Assembly (NCBI GenBank): GCA_023422775.1
Contig: JAFAGM010000044.1
Location: forward strand, 58,599-122,598
DNA length: 64,000 nucleotides
DNA from: Pseudomonadota bacterium
GTDB taxonomy: Bacteria; Pseudomonadota; Alphaproteobacteria; Rhizobiales; Xanthobacteraceae
Reading direction: 5' to 3'
Shown: piece after piece, positions 33,745 to 42,490 of the stretch
Layout of the letters: each line of letters begins with the position of its first letter
Position numbering within the stretch: position 1 is the stretch's first letter
Program-made: the position numbers and the translations under genes
The notes under the pieces: generated by a model
The model's input: only the letters and a program-made list of their open reading frames with translations
The model's database searches: none
What the model was told of the DNA's origin: nothing

Positions 33745-33777
33745 AAAGCTGGCGGCGGCCCGTCCGCCGCCAGCTTT
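33745..33777 (+). promoter_or_regulatory. Intercistronic hairpin after the binding-protein gene
   Basis: AAAGCTGGCGGCGG and CCGCCGCCAGCTTT pair perfectly over 14 bases around a CCCGT loop, starting 5 bases after the stop codon. No T-run follows, so it is more likely an mRNA-stabilising or partly terminating element than a full terminator. The same arrangement, binding-protein gene then hairpin then permeases, is well known in sugar ABC operons such as malE-malF. Confidence 0.75.
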
Positions 33778-33837
33778 GACTCAGGTTGACGGAATTTCGC
33801 CCGGAACATTGCCTGAATTGGCCCAAGGAGCTGGCTC

Positions 33838-34797
33838 ATGGCTGACATCGCACTCACGCCGGCAAAGGCCAAGTCGCAGATCCGCGAAGCGACGACGTGG
33901 GATCAGGTCAAGCACAACAGGAACTGGCTCGGCTTCTGGTTCATGATGCCGGCGATGGCCTTCCTGATCCTGTTCCTGGCCTATCCGCTCGGCCTTGGCA
34001 TCTGGCTGTCGTTCACCGACACCAAGATCGGCCGCGTCGGACAATTCATCGGCTTCGAGAACTATCTGTGGCTGTGGGACGACGCCATCTTCTGGCTGTC
34101 GGTGTTCAACACGCTGCTCTACACCTTCGTCGCCAGCGCCATCAAATTCGCAATCGGCCTGTATCTCGCCTTGCTGCTCAACGAGTACATGCCGTTCAAG
34201 GCGATGTTGCGCGCCGCCGTGCTGATCCCTTTCATCGTGCCGACGGTGCTGTCGGCATTGGCCTTCTGGTGGATATTCGACGCGCAATTCTCGATCATTT
34301 CCTGGTCGTTGAGGCACCTCGGCCTGATCGACCACAACATCAACTTCCTCGGCGACACGACATGGGCGCGGATCTGCGTGATCTTTGCCAATATCTGGCG
34401 CGGCGTGCCGTTCGTCGCAATTACGCTGCTCGCAGGCCTGCAGACGGTGTCGCCCTCGCTCTATGAGGCGGCTACGCTGGACGGTGCTACCCGCTGGCAG
34501 ATGTTCCGCCACATCACCTATCCGCTGCTGACGCCGATCATCGCGGTCGTGATGACGTTCTCGGTGCTGTTCACCTTCACGGACTTCCAGTTGATCTGGG
34601 CGATGACGCGGGGCGGGCCCGTCAACGCGACGCACCTGATGGCGACCTTGTCCTACCAGCGCGCGATCATCGCGGGCCAGCTCGGGGAGGGCGCCGCCAT
34701 ATCCAGCGCCATGATCCCGTTCCTGCTGGCGGCCATCATGGTGTCCTGGTTCGGACTGCAGCGCCGCAAGTGGCAGCAGGGAGAGAACAATGACTGA
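33838..34797 (+). CDS. ABC sugar transporter permease (MalF/UgpA type)
   Basis: A 319-residue inner-membrane permease with six main hydrophobic helices. The ATPase-contact EAA loop reads YEAATLDGATRWQMFRHI, near residues 215-235. AAGGAG lies 7 bases before the ATG. It forms the channel with the MalG/UgpE-type permease, whose start overlaps its end by 8 bases. Confidence 0.92.
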   Translation: MADIALTPAKAKSQIREATTWDQVKHNRNWLGFWFMMPAMAFLILFLAYPLGLGIWLSFTDTKIGRVGQFIGFENYLWLWDDAIFWLSVFNTLLYTFVASAIKFAIGLYLALLLNEYMPFKAMLRAAVLIPFIVPTVLSALAFWWIFDAQFSIISWSLRHLGLIDHNINFLGDTTWARICVIFANIWRGVPFVAITLLAGLQTVSPSLYEAATLDGATRWQMFRHITYPLLTPIIAVVMTFSVLFTFTDFQLIWAMTRGGPVNATHLMATLSYQRAIIAGQLGEGAAISSAMIPFLLAAIMVSWFGLQRRKWQQGENND

Positions 34798-35713
34798 TCT
34801 CCCGGCAAGCAAGGTCGACCTGAAGGCCATCCTGGCCACGCCCGCCCGCGTCGATAACAGCGAAGGCATGAGCTATCTGCAGTCGCTGCCGCGCCGGCTG
34901 GTGACGCTTTATCTGCCGCTGTCGATTATCGTCTTCATCCTGCTGTTTCCGTTCTACTGGATGGCGCTGACGTCGATCAAACCCGACGAGCAATTGATCG
35001 ATATGGAGACCTACAGCCCGTTCTGGACGTGGAATCCCACCTTCAAGCATTTCTACAAACTGCTGTTCGAGAGCCACTATCCGATGTGGCTGTGGAACAC
35101 GATGTATGTCGCGGTCTGCGCCACCATACTCTCGATCATCGCGAGCGTGCTCGCCGCCTATGCCATCGTCCGCCTCCGTTACAAGGGCGCCAACATGGTC
35201 GGCGGCCTGATCTTCCTTGCCTACCTGGTGCCGCCTTCGATTCTGTTCATTCCGCTGGCCACCGTTGTATTCCAGTACGGCCTGTTCGACTCGCCCCTGG
35301 CGCTGATCCTGACCTATCCGACGATCCTGATCCCGTTTTCGACCTGGCTGCTGATGGGGTATTTCAAGACCATCCCGTTCGAACTGGAGGAGTGCGCGCT
35401 GATCGACGGTGCCAGCCGCTGGCAGATATTGATCAAGATCGTGCTGCCGCTGGCGATCCCGGGGCTGATTTCGGCGTTCATCTTCTGCTTCACGCTGTGC
35501 TGGAACGAGTTCATCTATGCGCTGACGTTCCTGCAATCGACATCCAACAAGACGGTGCCGGTCGCGATCGTCAACGAGTTCGTCGACGGCGACGTCTATC
35601 GCTGGGGCTCGCTGATGGCGGGGGCGCTGGCCGGCTCGCTGCCGCTGGTTATCCTTTACGCCTTCTTCGTGGAGCATTATGTGTCGGCCATGACGGGAGC
35701 CGTAAAAGAGTAA
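34790..35713 (+). CDS. ABC sugar transporter permease (MalG/UgpE type)
   Basis: A 307-residue permease with six helices and the EAA loop EECALIDGASRWQILIKIV near residues 200-220. GGGAGAG precedes the ATG within the end of the partner permease gene. The N-terminal cytoplasmic stretch of about 40 residues is somewhat long. It completes the CUT1 transporter. Confidence 0.92.
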   Translation: MTDLPASKVDLKAILATPARVDNSEGMSYLQSLPRRLVTLYLPLSIIVFILLFPFYWMALTSIKPDEQLIDMETYSPFWTWNPTFKHFYKLLFESHYPMWLWNTMYVAVCATILSIIASVLAAYAIVRLRYKGANMVGGLIFLAYLVPPSILFIPLATVVFQYGLFDSPLALILTYPTILIPFSTWLLMGYFKTIPFELEECALIDGASRWQILIKIVLPLAIPGLISAFIFCFTLCWNEFIYALTFLQSTSNKTVPVAIVNEFVDGDVYRWGSLMAGALAGSLPLVILYAFFVEHYVSAMTGAVKE

Positions 35714-35762
35714 GCGCGCGAGGCCCGGCTGATAATAACAGGGTTCAAAAAGGAGACGGGTC

Positions 35763-36749
35763 TTGCACATTCTCATTCTTGGCGCCGCCGGCATGGTCGG
35801 CCGCAAACTGGCCGACCGGCTGCTGCGCGACGGCCGCTTGGGCAATCGCGACATCACCCGGTTGACGCTGCAGGACGTGGTGGCGCCGGCGAAGCCCGCC
35901 AACACGTCGATCCCGGTCGACGTCGTGGCGTCCGATTTCGCCGATGCCGGGGCGGCAGCGCCGCTGATCGCCGGCCGGCCAGAGGTGATCTTTCATCTCG
36001 CAGCCATCGTCTCCGGCGAGGCCGAGGCCGAGTTCGACAAGGGTTACCGGATCAATCTCGACGGGACGCGGTACCTGATCGACGCCATTCGCCACGCCGG
36101 CGGCGGCTACAAGCCGCGGCTGGTGTTCACGTCGTCGATCGCCGTGTTCGGTGCGCCGTTCCCGGAAAAGATCGGCGATGAATTCTTCCATACGCCGCTC
36201 ACGAGCTACGGCACGCAAAAGTCGATCTGCGAGCTGCTTATCAACGACTACACCCGCAAGGGCCTGCTCGACGGCATCTCGATCCGCCTGCCGACGATCT
36301 GCGTGCGGCCGGGCAAGCCGAACAAGGCCGCTTCCGGCTTCTTCTCCAACATCATCCGCGAGCCGCTGGCGGGCGAGGAGGCCGTGCTGCCGGTGTCCGA
36401 GGACGTCCGGCACTGGCACGCCTCGCCGAAGTCCGCGGTTGGCTTTTTGGTCCACGCCGGCACCATGGACCTCAACGCGATGGGGCCACGGCGCAATCTG
36501 AGCATGCCCGGCATGTCGGTGAGCGTCGGCGACCAGATCGCAGCGCTCGAGCGCGTCGCGGGCAAGAACGTCACCGCGCGGATCAAGCGTGTGCCGGACC
36601 CGACCATCATCGGAATAGTCTCCGGCTGGCCGCGCGACTTCGTCACCGACCGAGCGCTCAAGCTCGGCTTCACTACCGCCGAGAAGACGTTCGACGACAT
36701 CATCCGGATTCACATCGAGGATGAACTCGGTGGCAAGTTCGCGGCCTGA
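35763..36749 (+). CDS. DenD-like NAD-dependent sugar-acid dehydrogenase
   Basis: A 328-residue extended SDR. The N-terminal NAD-binding motif is LILGAAGMVGRKLA, and the catalytic pattern has SSIAVFG and Tyr-x-x-x-Lys in SYGTQKS. It resembles D-erythronate dehydrogenase (DenD), which oxidises the C2 hydroxyl of a sugar acid. The start is TTG at 35763 with AAGGAG 8 bases upstream. It is fifth in the transporter operon, before KDG kinase and KDPG aldolase, which is not the usual den neighbourhood, so its substrate may be another aldonate or sugar (inference). Confidence 0.85.
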   Translation: MHILILGAAGMVGRKLADRLLRDGRLGNRDITRLTLQDVVAPAKPANTSIPVDVVASDFADAGAAAPLIAGRPEVIFHLAAIVSGEAEAEFDKGYRINLDGTRYLIDAIRHAGGGYKPRLVFTSSIAVFGAPFPEKIGDEFFHTPLTSYGTQKSICELLINDYTRKGLLDGISIRLPTICVRPGKPNKAASGFFSNIIREPLAGEEAVLPVSEDVRHWHASPKSAVGFLVHAGTMDLNAMGPRRNLSMPGMSVSVGDQIAALERVAGKNVTARIKRVPDPTIIGIVSGWPRDFVTDRALKLGFTTAEKTFDDIIRIHIEDELGGKFAA

Positions 36750-36782
36750 CGTGAGGTCATGCGGACTCGTGCGGGTGCCGTC

Positions 36783-37727
36783 ATGAGCAAGGTCGCCTGC
36801 ATCGGCGAATGCATGATCGAACTGAAGCAGGCCGACGGCGGCCTGCTCTCGCGCGGCTATGGCGGGGATACGCTCAACACCGCGGTTTATCTCGCTCGCC
36901 TCGGCGCCGGTGTCGATTACATCACCGCACTCGGCGACGACCCGCTCAGCGACGAGATGATCGCCGGCTGGGCCGCGGAAGGGATCGGAACCAGTCGTGT
37001 GTTGCGGGTACCCGGCAAGCTGCCGGGCATTTACCTGATCCAGACCGATGCGAAGGGTGAGCGGCGTTTCTTTCACTGGCGCGACAGCGCGGCCGCGCGC
37101 AGCCTGATGGAGTTGCCTGAAACGCCCGACATCCTCGATGCGCTGGCTGGCTATGACTTCATCTACCTCTCGGCGATCACGCTGTCGCTTTACGGCGAGA
37201 ATGGACGGAAGGATCTGTTCGCGGCGCTGAACCTTGCGCGCGAGGCCGGGGCGCGCTTTGCGTTCGACACCAATTTCCGTGCCCGCGGCTGGCCTGATCT
37301 GGACCTTGCGCGCGCGGTCTTCCGGGATGCCTTCCACCTCGCCGATATCGTGCTCGCCTCGACCGAGGATCTGCTGCCGCTCTATCCCGGCGAGAGCGCT
37401 GAAAACCTGCTGGCGCGGATTCCTGGTGCCGAGGTGGTGCTGAAGCTGCCGGAGCCAGCGTGCGTCTTGCGCCTGGACGGCGTTCCCTATCCGATCAAGG
37501 CCAAGCCGGTGGAGGCTACGGTAGTCGATACTACGGCGGCCGGCGACAGTTTCGCGGCGGCCTACGTGGCCGCGCGCCTGCTGGGCGCCGATCCGCTTGA
37601 AGCCGCGCGCGCGGGACATCGTCTCGCGGGTGTGGTGGTGTGCCATCCCGGCGCGATCATCCCGCGCGCGGCGATGCCGCCCGGGCTCGTCCCGAACCAT
37701 GTCAATTCTCGCAAGGCATCGCCATGA
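36783..37727 (+). CDS. kdgK: 2-dehydro-3-deoxygluconokinase (PfkB family)
   Basis: A 314-residue sugar kinase. PfkB marks are seen: an N-terminal IGECMIEL and GGDTLNTAVYLARLG, and the C-terminal DTTAAGDSFAAAY with catalytic Asp. This matches KDG kinases, which phosphorylate 2-keto-3-deoxygluconate to KDPG. ATG 36783 begins the conserved strand; the upstream ATG at 36759 adds eight unrelated residues. It overlaps the aldolase gene by 4 bases, so the two consecutive steps are translated together. Confidence 0.88.
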   Translation: MSKVACIGECMIELKQADGGLLSRGYGGDTLNTAVYLARLGAGVDYITALGDDPLSDEMIAGWAAEGIGTSRVLRVPGKLPGIYLIQTDAKGERRFFHWRDSAAARSLMELPETPDILDALAGYDFIYLSAITLSLYGENGRKDLFAALNLAREAGARFAFDTNFRARGWPDLDLARAVFRDAFHLADIVLASTEDLLPLYPGESAENLLARIPGAEVVLKLPEPACVLRLDGVPYPIKAKPVEATVVDTTAAGDSFAAAYVAARLLGADPLEAARAGHRLAGVVVCHPGAIIPRAAMPPGLVPNHVNSRKASP

Positions 37728-38380
37728 CTGCAGCCGCTAGGCAGGAACAACTCGCCGCCATCTTCAGGTCGGCCACGGTCATTCCGGTGCTGACCATCGA
37801 GCGGCTGGATGACGCGGTGCCGCTGGCCCGGGCACTGGTCGCCGGCGGCGTCCGCGTGCTGGAAGTCACCCTGCGTACGCCAGTGGCTGTCGAGGCTGCC
37901 AGGGCCATGATCGCCGAGGTGCCAGAAGCCGTCGTCGGCATCGGCACGATCCTGAACGCCAATGATCTCGCGCGGGTGAGGGGACTGGGTGCGAGGTTCG
38001 GCATCAGCCCGGGGGCGACGCCCGATCTGCTGAAGGCTGCCGCGGAGAGCGACCTGCCGTTCGCACCGGGAATTGCGACGGCGTCCGAACTGATGCAGGC
38101 GCTGGCGTCGGGCTTCGATCTGGTAAAATTCTTCCCGGCCGAGCAGTCCGGCGGTATCAAGGCACTGCGGGCGCTGGCGGGGCCGTTTCCCAGCGTCAGG
38201 GTTTGCCCGACCGGCGGCATCGGGGAAGCCAATGCGGCGTCCTGGCTGGCCGAGCCGAACGTCGTGGCGGTGGGCGGTTCCTGGCTCTGCCCGCCTGCGG
38301 ACATCCGGACTGGTAACTGGGCCGGCATAACCGCCATGTGCGCGCGGACGATGAAATCGCTGAAACCGGCATCCAGATAG
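37724..38380 (+). CDS. eda: KDPG/KHG aldolase
   Basis: A 218-residue class I aldolase of the Entner-Doudoroff pathway, splitting 2-keto-3-deoxy-6-phosphogluconate to pyruvate and glyceraldehyde 3-phosphate. The Schiff-base Lys135 is in DLVKFFPAE, Glu47 in LEVTLRTP with Arg51 and Thr52, and the phosphate site is in CPTGGIG. These positions match the E. coli enzyme with a two-residue offset. ATG 37724 overlaps the kinase stop. It is the last gene of the sugar operon; a CoA-ester gene cluster follows after 37 bases. Confidence 0.92.
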   Translation: MTAAARQEQLAAIFRSATVIPVLTIERLDDAVPLARALVAGGVRVLEVTLRTPVAVEAARAMIAEVPEAVVGIGTILNANDLARVRGLGARFGISPGATPDLLKAAAESDLPFAPGIATASELMQALASGFDLVKFFPAEQSGGIKALRALAGPFPSVRVCPTGGIGEANAASWLAEPNVVAVGGSWLCPPADIRTGNWAGITAMCARTMKSLKPASR

Positions 38381-38417
38381 GTTACAAACCGGGCAAACCG
38401 AAACAGGGAGAATGACC

Positions 38418-39587
38418 ATGACAGCCAGTATCGTCGGATGGGCGCACACGCCATTCGGCAAGTTCGACGCGGAAACCGTCGAGAGCCTTGTGGTCAAGGT
38501 TACGACCGAAGCGCTGGCCGATGCCGGCATTTCCGCTTCAGACGTCGACGAGATCGTGCTCGGGCATTTCAACGCCGGCTTTTCGCCGCAGGATTTTACG
38601 GCCTCGCTGGTGCTGCAGGCCGACCCGAAGTTGCGCTTCAAGCCGGCTACCCGCGTCGAGAATGCCTGCGCCACCGGTTCGGCGGCAGTGCATCAGGGCA
38701 TCCGGGCGATCGCGTCTGGCGCGGCGAAGATCGTGCTGGTGGTCGGCGTCGAGCAGATGACGCGGACGCCCTCGGCCGATATCGGGCGCTACCTCCTGAA
38801 GGCGTCCTACCTGCCCGAGGATGGCGACACCGTCGGCGGGTTTGCCGGGGTGTTCGGCAAGATCGCGCAGAGCTATTTCCAGAAATATGGCGATCAATCG
38901 GACGCGCTGGCGATGATCGCGGCCAAGAACCACAAGAACGGCGTCGCCAACCCCTATGCGCAGATGCGCAAGGATTTCGGCTTCGAGTTCTGCCGCGCCG
39001 AGAGCGAGAAGAACCCGTTCGTCGCGGGGCCCCTGAAGCGCACCGATTGCTCGCTGGTGTCGGACGGCGCGGCGGCACTGGTGCTGACGGATTTGGAAAC
39101 CGCGAAGACGATGGGCAAGGCGGTGAACTTCCGCGCCACCGCGCATGCGCAGGATTTCCTGCCGATGTCCAAGCGCGATATCCTGCAGTTCGAAGGCTGC
39201 ACCGTCGCCTGGCAGCGCGCCCTGCAGCAGGCCGGCGTGCAGCTGTCGGATCTGTCATTTGTCGAGACCCACGACTGCTTCACCGTCGCCGAGCTGATCG
39301 AGTACGAGGCAATGGGGCTGACGCCACGCGGGCAGGGCGCCCGCGCCATCAAGGAAGGCTGGACCCAGAAGGACGGCAAGCTGCCGGTGAATCCATCTGG
39401 CGGCCTCAAGGCCAAGGGCCATCCGATCGGCGCCACCGGCGTCTCCATGCATGTCATGACGGCGATGCAGCTCGTCGGCCAGGCGCCGGAGGGCATGCAG
39501 CTCAAGAACGCCAAGCTCGCGGGGATCTTCAACATGGGCGGCGCCGCGGTGGCGAATTACGTCTCGGTGCTGGAGCCCGCGAAGTAG
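38418..39587 (+). CDS. Thiolase family protein (SCP-2-like acetyl-CoA acetyltransferase)
   Basis: A 389-residue thiolase of the SCP-2 branch. The nucleophile Cys84 is in ENACATGSAA and the active-site His in AKGHPIGATG. The second catalytic Cys of biosynthetic thiolases (CxGG) is replaced by NMGG, as usual in this branch. It would cleave or form 3-ketoacyl-CoA. ATG 38418 is preferred over 38412 because CAGGGAG lies 7 bases before it and only 1 base before the first ATG. It begins the CoA-ester cluster. Confidence 0.88.
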   Translation: MTASIVGWAHTPFGKFDAETVESLVVKVTTEALADAGISASDVDEIVLGHFNAGFSPQDFTASLVLQADPKLRFKPATRVENACATGSAAVHQGIRAIASGAAKIVLVVGVEQMTRTPSADIGRYLLKASYLPEDGDTVGGFAGVFGKIAQSYFQKYGDQSDALAMIAAKNHKNGVANPYAQMRKDFGFEFCRAESEKNPFVAGPLKRTDCSLVSDGAAALVLTDLETAKTMGKAVNFRATAHAQDFLPMSKRDILQFEGCTVAWQRALQQAGVQLSDLSFVETHDCFTVAELIEYEAMGLTPRGQGARAIKEGWTQKDGKLPVNPSGGLKAKGHPIGATGVSMHVMTAMQLVGQAPEGMQLKNAKLAGIFNMGGAAVANYVSVLEPAK

Positions 39588-39605
39588 TCGCGAATGTGCT
39601 ATTGT

Positions 39606-39635
39606 AGGGTGGGCACGCATGGCTTTGCCCGCCCT
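39606..39635 (+). terminator. Hairpin after the thiolase gene, possible terminator
   Basis: AGGGTGGGCA pairs with TGCCCGCCCT over 10 positions, including one G-T wobble, with a 10-base loop, starting 19 bases after the stop. No T-run follows, so termination would be imperfect. The sequence also resembles a dispersed GTAGGGTGGGCA element. Confidence 0.4.
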
Positions 39636-39662
39636 GCAAACTAATCTTCCGGAGCGTGCATC

Positions 39663-39863
39663 ATGAGCAACGAAAGTTCGCTGTCACAGGCAGAACTCAA
39701 CGATCGGATCAGGATTCTGGAAGACAACATCCGGCAGTTGATCGAACAGGCTGCCGCCGCTTCGGGCGAACAGAACGAATCCCGCATCGCCGACCGGCTC
39801 AGCCAGCAGAACGAGGAACTGGAAAGGCTGACCCGGGAGCGCGACGTCAGGTTGAAGAAGTAG
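39663..39863 (+). CDS. Small coiled-coil protein, unknown function
   Basis: A 66-residue protein made almost entirely of charged helix (Gln, Glu, Arg, Leu at heptad-like spacing), suggesting a short coiled coil. A short Ser-rich head precedes it. CGGAG lies 9 bases before the ATG, and codon use agrees with a real gene. It resembles SlyX-sized proteins in length but I cannot confirm a family. It lies between the thiolase and the CoA-transferase on the same strand. Confidence 0.65.
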   Translation: MSNESSLSQAELNDRIRILEDNIRQLIEQAAAASGEQNESRIADRLSQQNEELERLTRERDVRLKK

Positions 39864-39966
39864 CGGCCTACGGGCACGCATACGCCCATACGCCGGGCGC
39901 GCCTTGATCTTCCCGAAAACCTCCCGTTACTAGGCCGGAACGACATATCCGGGAGTAAATTGGGCC

Positions 39967-41169
39967 ATGGGACCATTGCAGGGCATCAAGGTCATCGACA
40001 TGACGACCGTGCTGATGGGGCCCTATGCCACCCAGATGCTCGGCGACTACGGCGCCGACGTCATCAAGGTGGAATCGCTCGATGGCGACGTGACCCGGCA
40101 GATCGGGCCGACCCGCCATCCCGGCATGGGACCGGTGTTCCTCAATACCAACCGCAACAAGCGCTCGATCTGCCTCGACCTGAAGAAGCCCGCCGGGCGC
40201 GACGCCGTGCTGCGGCTGATCAAGACTGCCGATGTGCTGGTCTACAACGTGCGCCCGCAGGCGATGGCGCGGCTGAACCTCGGCTACGACGTGGTGTCGA
40301 AAATCAACCCGCGCCTGATCTATGCCGGCGTGTTCGGCTTCGGCCAGGACGGGCCCTATGCGGCGAAGCCCGCCTATGACGACCTGATCCAGGGCGCGAC
40401 AGCGTTGCCGGCGCTGATGGCGCAGACCGCGGACGGCGTGCCGCGATACGTTCCCAATGCTCTCGTCGACCGCATCGTCGGGCTGACGGCGGTGGGCGCG
40501 ATCTGCGCCAGCCTCGTCGATCGCGACCGGACCGGCCGCGGCCAGCGCGTCGATATCCCGATGTTCGAGACCATGGCCGGCTTCGTGATGGGCGATCACA
40601 TGGGCGGTCTCACCTATGAGCCGCCGCTCGACAAGGGCGGTTATGCACGGCATTTGTCGCCAGACCGCAGGCCCTACAAGACGTCAGACGGCTATATCTG
40701 CGTGATCGTCTACAACGACAAGCAGTGGCAGAACTTCTTCGATGCGACCGGCCGCGACGATCTGCGTACCAATCCGAAGTTCGCCACCTTCGCCGGCCGG
40801 GCCAGCAATATCGATGTCGTCTATGCGGAGCTGGCGCATATCCTCGAAACCAAAACCACCGCCGAATGGTCTCGGATTCTGGAGAAGGCCGACGTGCCGG
40901 TCATGCCGATGCATGATCTCGAAAGCCTGCTCGACGATCCCCACATCGTCGCGACCGGTTTCTTTCCAGTTGTTGAGCATCCGACCGAGGGCCGGATTCG
41001 CAACATGCGACCTTCGGCCCGCTTTTCGGAGACGCCGGTCGAGACCAGGCGGCTGGCGCCGCGCCTGAGCGAGCACAGCGCCGAAATCCTGCAGGAAGCT
41101 GGCCTCTCGCCGGACGAGATTGCCGCCCTGGTGCGCGACGGCGTCACCCGGGCCGCATCGAACACATAG
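39967..41169 (+). CDS. Class III CoA-transferase (CaiB/BaiF family)
   Basis: A 400-residue CoA-transferase that moves CoA between organic acids. The N-terminal IKVIDMTTVLMGPYATQMLG and LGDYGADVIKVE patterns are typical of family III. The probable catalytic Asp138 is in PAYDDLIQ. The active-site loop and C-terminal part (PVMPMHDLESLLDDPHI) are complete. It likely activates a carboxylic acid for the acyl-CoA dehydrogenase whose gene starts 10 bases after its stop. The substrate is unknown. Confidence 0.9.
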   Translation: MGPLQGIKVIDMTTVLMGPYATQMLGDYGADVIKVESLDGDVTRQIGPTRHPGMGPVFLNTNRNKRSICLDLKKPAGRDAVLRLIKTADVLVYNVRPQAMARLNLGYDVVSKINPRLIYAGVFGFGQDGPYAAKPAYDDLIQGATALPALMAQTADGVPRYVPNALVDRIVGLTAVGAICASLVDRDRTGRGQRVDIPMFETMAGFVMGDHMGGLTYEPPLDKGGYARHLSPDRRPYKTSDGYICVIVYNDKQWQNFFDATGRDDLRTNPKFATFAGRASNIDVVYAELAHILETKTTAEWSRILEKADVPVMPMHDLESLLDDPHIVATGFFPVVEHPTEGRIRNMRPSARFSETPVETRRLAPRLSEHSAEILQEAGLSPDEIAALVRDGVTRAASNT

Positions 41170-41179
41170 GACGTTACAC

Positions 41180-42346
41180 ATGGATTTCGCGCTGTCGGCC
41201 AACCAGGAATCGATCCGCGACGCGGTCGGAAAAATCTGCTCGCGCTTTGACGATGCCTACTGGCTGAAGAAGGACAAGGAGGGCGGCTACCCCGCCGATT
41301 TCCATCGCGCGCTGGCGGATGCCGGCTGGCTCGGCATCTGCATCCCCGAGGAATATGGTGGGTCGGGCCTCGGCATCACCGATGCCGCGATCATGATGCG
41401 CACGATTGCGGAGTCAGGCGCCGGCATGTCCGGTGCTTCCGCCGTGCACATGAACGTGTTCGGGCTCAACCCGGTAGTCGTGTTCGGCACCAAAGAGCAG
41501 TGCACGTGCATGCTGCCGCCGATCATCGACGGCCGCGACAAGTCCTGTTTTGCGGTGACCGAACCCAATACCGGGCTTAACACCACGCAGTTGAAGACCC
41601 GCGCGGTGCGCAAGGGCGACAAGTACGTCGTCAGCGGCCAGAAGGTCTGGATTTCCACCGCGCAGGTCGCCAACAAGATCCTGCTGCTGGCGCGCACCAC
41701 GCCGCTGGAGGAGGTGAAGACGCCGACGCAGGGCCTGAGCCTGTTCTATACGGACTTCGACAAGAAGCGTGTCACCGTGCACGAGATCGAGAAGATGGGC
41801 CGCAAGCCCGTCGATTCAAATGAATTGTTCTTCGAGAATTTCGAGATCCCGGTCGAGGATCGCCTCGGCGAAGAAGGCCGCGGCTTCGAATACATCCTGC
41901 ACGGCATGAATCCCGAGCGCATCCTGATCGCGGCGGAAGCGGTCGGCCTCGGCCAGATCGCGCTGTCGCGGGCCTCGGCTTACGCGAAGAACCGCATCGT
42001 GTTCAACCGTCCGATCGGCATGAACCAGGGCATCCAGCATCCGCTGGCAAAGAACTGGATGGAGCTGGAAGCCGCGTGGATGATGGTGCTGCGTGCCGGC
42101 TGGCAATACGATCAGGGCATGCCATGCGGCCCGGCCGCCAATGCCGCAAAATATCTCGCCGCCGAAGCCGGCTTCCACGCCTGCGAGCAGGCAGTCATGA
42201 CGCATGGCGGCTTCGGCTACGCCAAGGAATATCACGTCGAGCGCTATTTGCGGGAATCGCTTATTCCGCGGATCGCGCCGATCAGCCCGCAGCTCATTCT
42301 CAGCTTCATTGCCGAGAGGGTGCTCGGTTTGCCGAAATCGTATTGA
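41180..42346 (+). CDS. Acyl-CoA dehydrogenase family protein lacking the C-terminal Glu base
   Basis: A 388-residue FAD enzyme of the acyl-CoA dehydrogenase fold, with the N-terminal helical domain, a middle beta domain including FAVTEPNTG and VSGQKVWIS, and a C-terminal helical domain with HGGFGYAKEYHVER. The usual I-Y-E-G-T motif that carries the catalytic Glu reads I-A-P-I-S (residues 365-369), so the base at that place is missing; an alternative base elsewhere, as in isovaleryl-CoA dehydrogenase, is possible. ATG 41180 starts the conserved MDFALSANQE; the frame extends to 41120 inside the CoA-transferase. Same operon as the CoA-transferase. Confidence 0.88.
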   Translation: MDFALSANQESIRDAVGKICSRFDDAYWLKKDKEGGYPADFHRALADAGWLGICIPEEYGGSGLGITDAAIMMRTIAESGAGMSGASAVHMNVFGLNPVVVFGTKEQCTCMLPPIIDGRDKSCFAVTEPNTGLNTTQLKTRAVRKGDKYVVSGQKVWISTAQVANKILLLARTTPLEEVKTPTQGLSLFYTDFDKKRVTVHEIEKMGRKPVDSNELFFENFEIPVEDRLGEEGRGFEYILHGMNPERILIAAEAVGLGQIALSRASAYAKNRIVFNRPIGMNQGIQHPLAKNWMELEAAWMMVLRAGWQYDQGMPCGPAANAAKYLAAEAGFHACEQAVMTHGGFGYAKEYHVERYLRESLIPRIAPISPQLILSFIAERVLGLPKSY

Positions 42347-42362
42347 GGATGGATCGTCATAC

Positions 42363-42447
42363 CGTCATTGCGAGGAGCGTTTGCGACGAAGCAATCCATC
42401 TGGCCCCGTGCGGAAAGGTGGATTGCTTCGCTTCGCTCGCAATGACG
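42363..42447. repeat. Palindromic intergenic repeat, family A (copy 3)
   Basis: It begins CGTCATTGCGAGGAGCG and ends GCTCGCAATGACG, with inner GAAGCAATCCA and TGGATTGCTTC arms. It lies between the acyl-CoA dehydrogenase and thiolase-like genes, inside a probable operon. Confidence 0.85.
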
Positions 42448-42490
42448 GTCTGTAAATGCCAAGCTCTTGACGTTCGAGCGGAGTGACAGG

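Noticed and set aside
35745..37700. 651-codon minus-strand frame
   Set aside because: Antisense to the DenD-like and kinase genes, both of which have clear motifs and ribosome sites.
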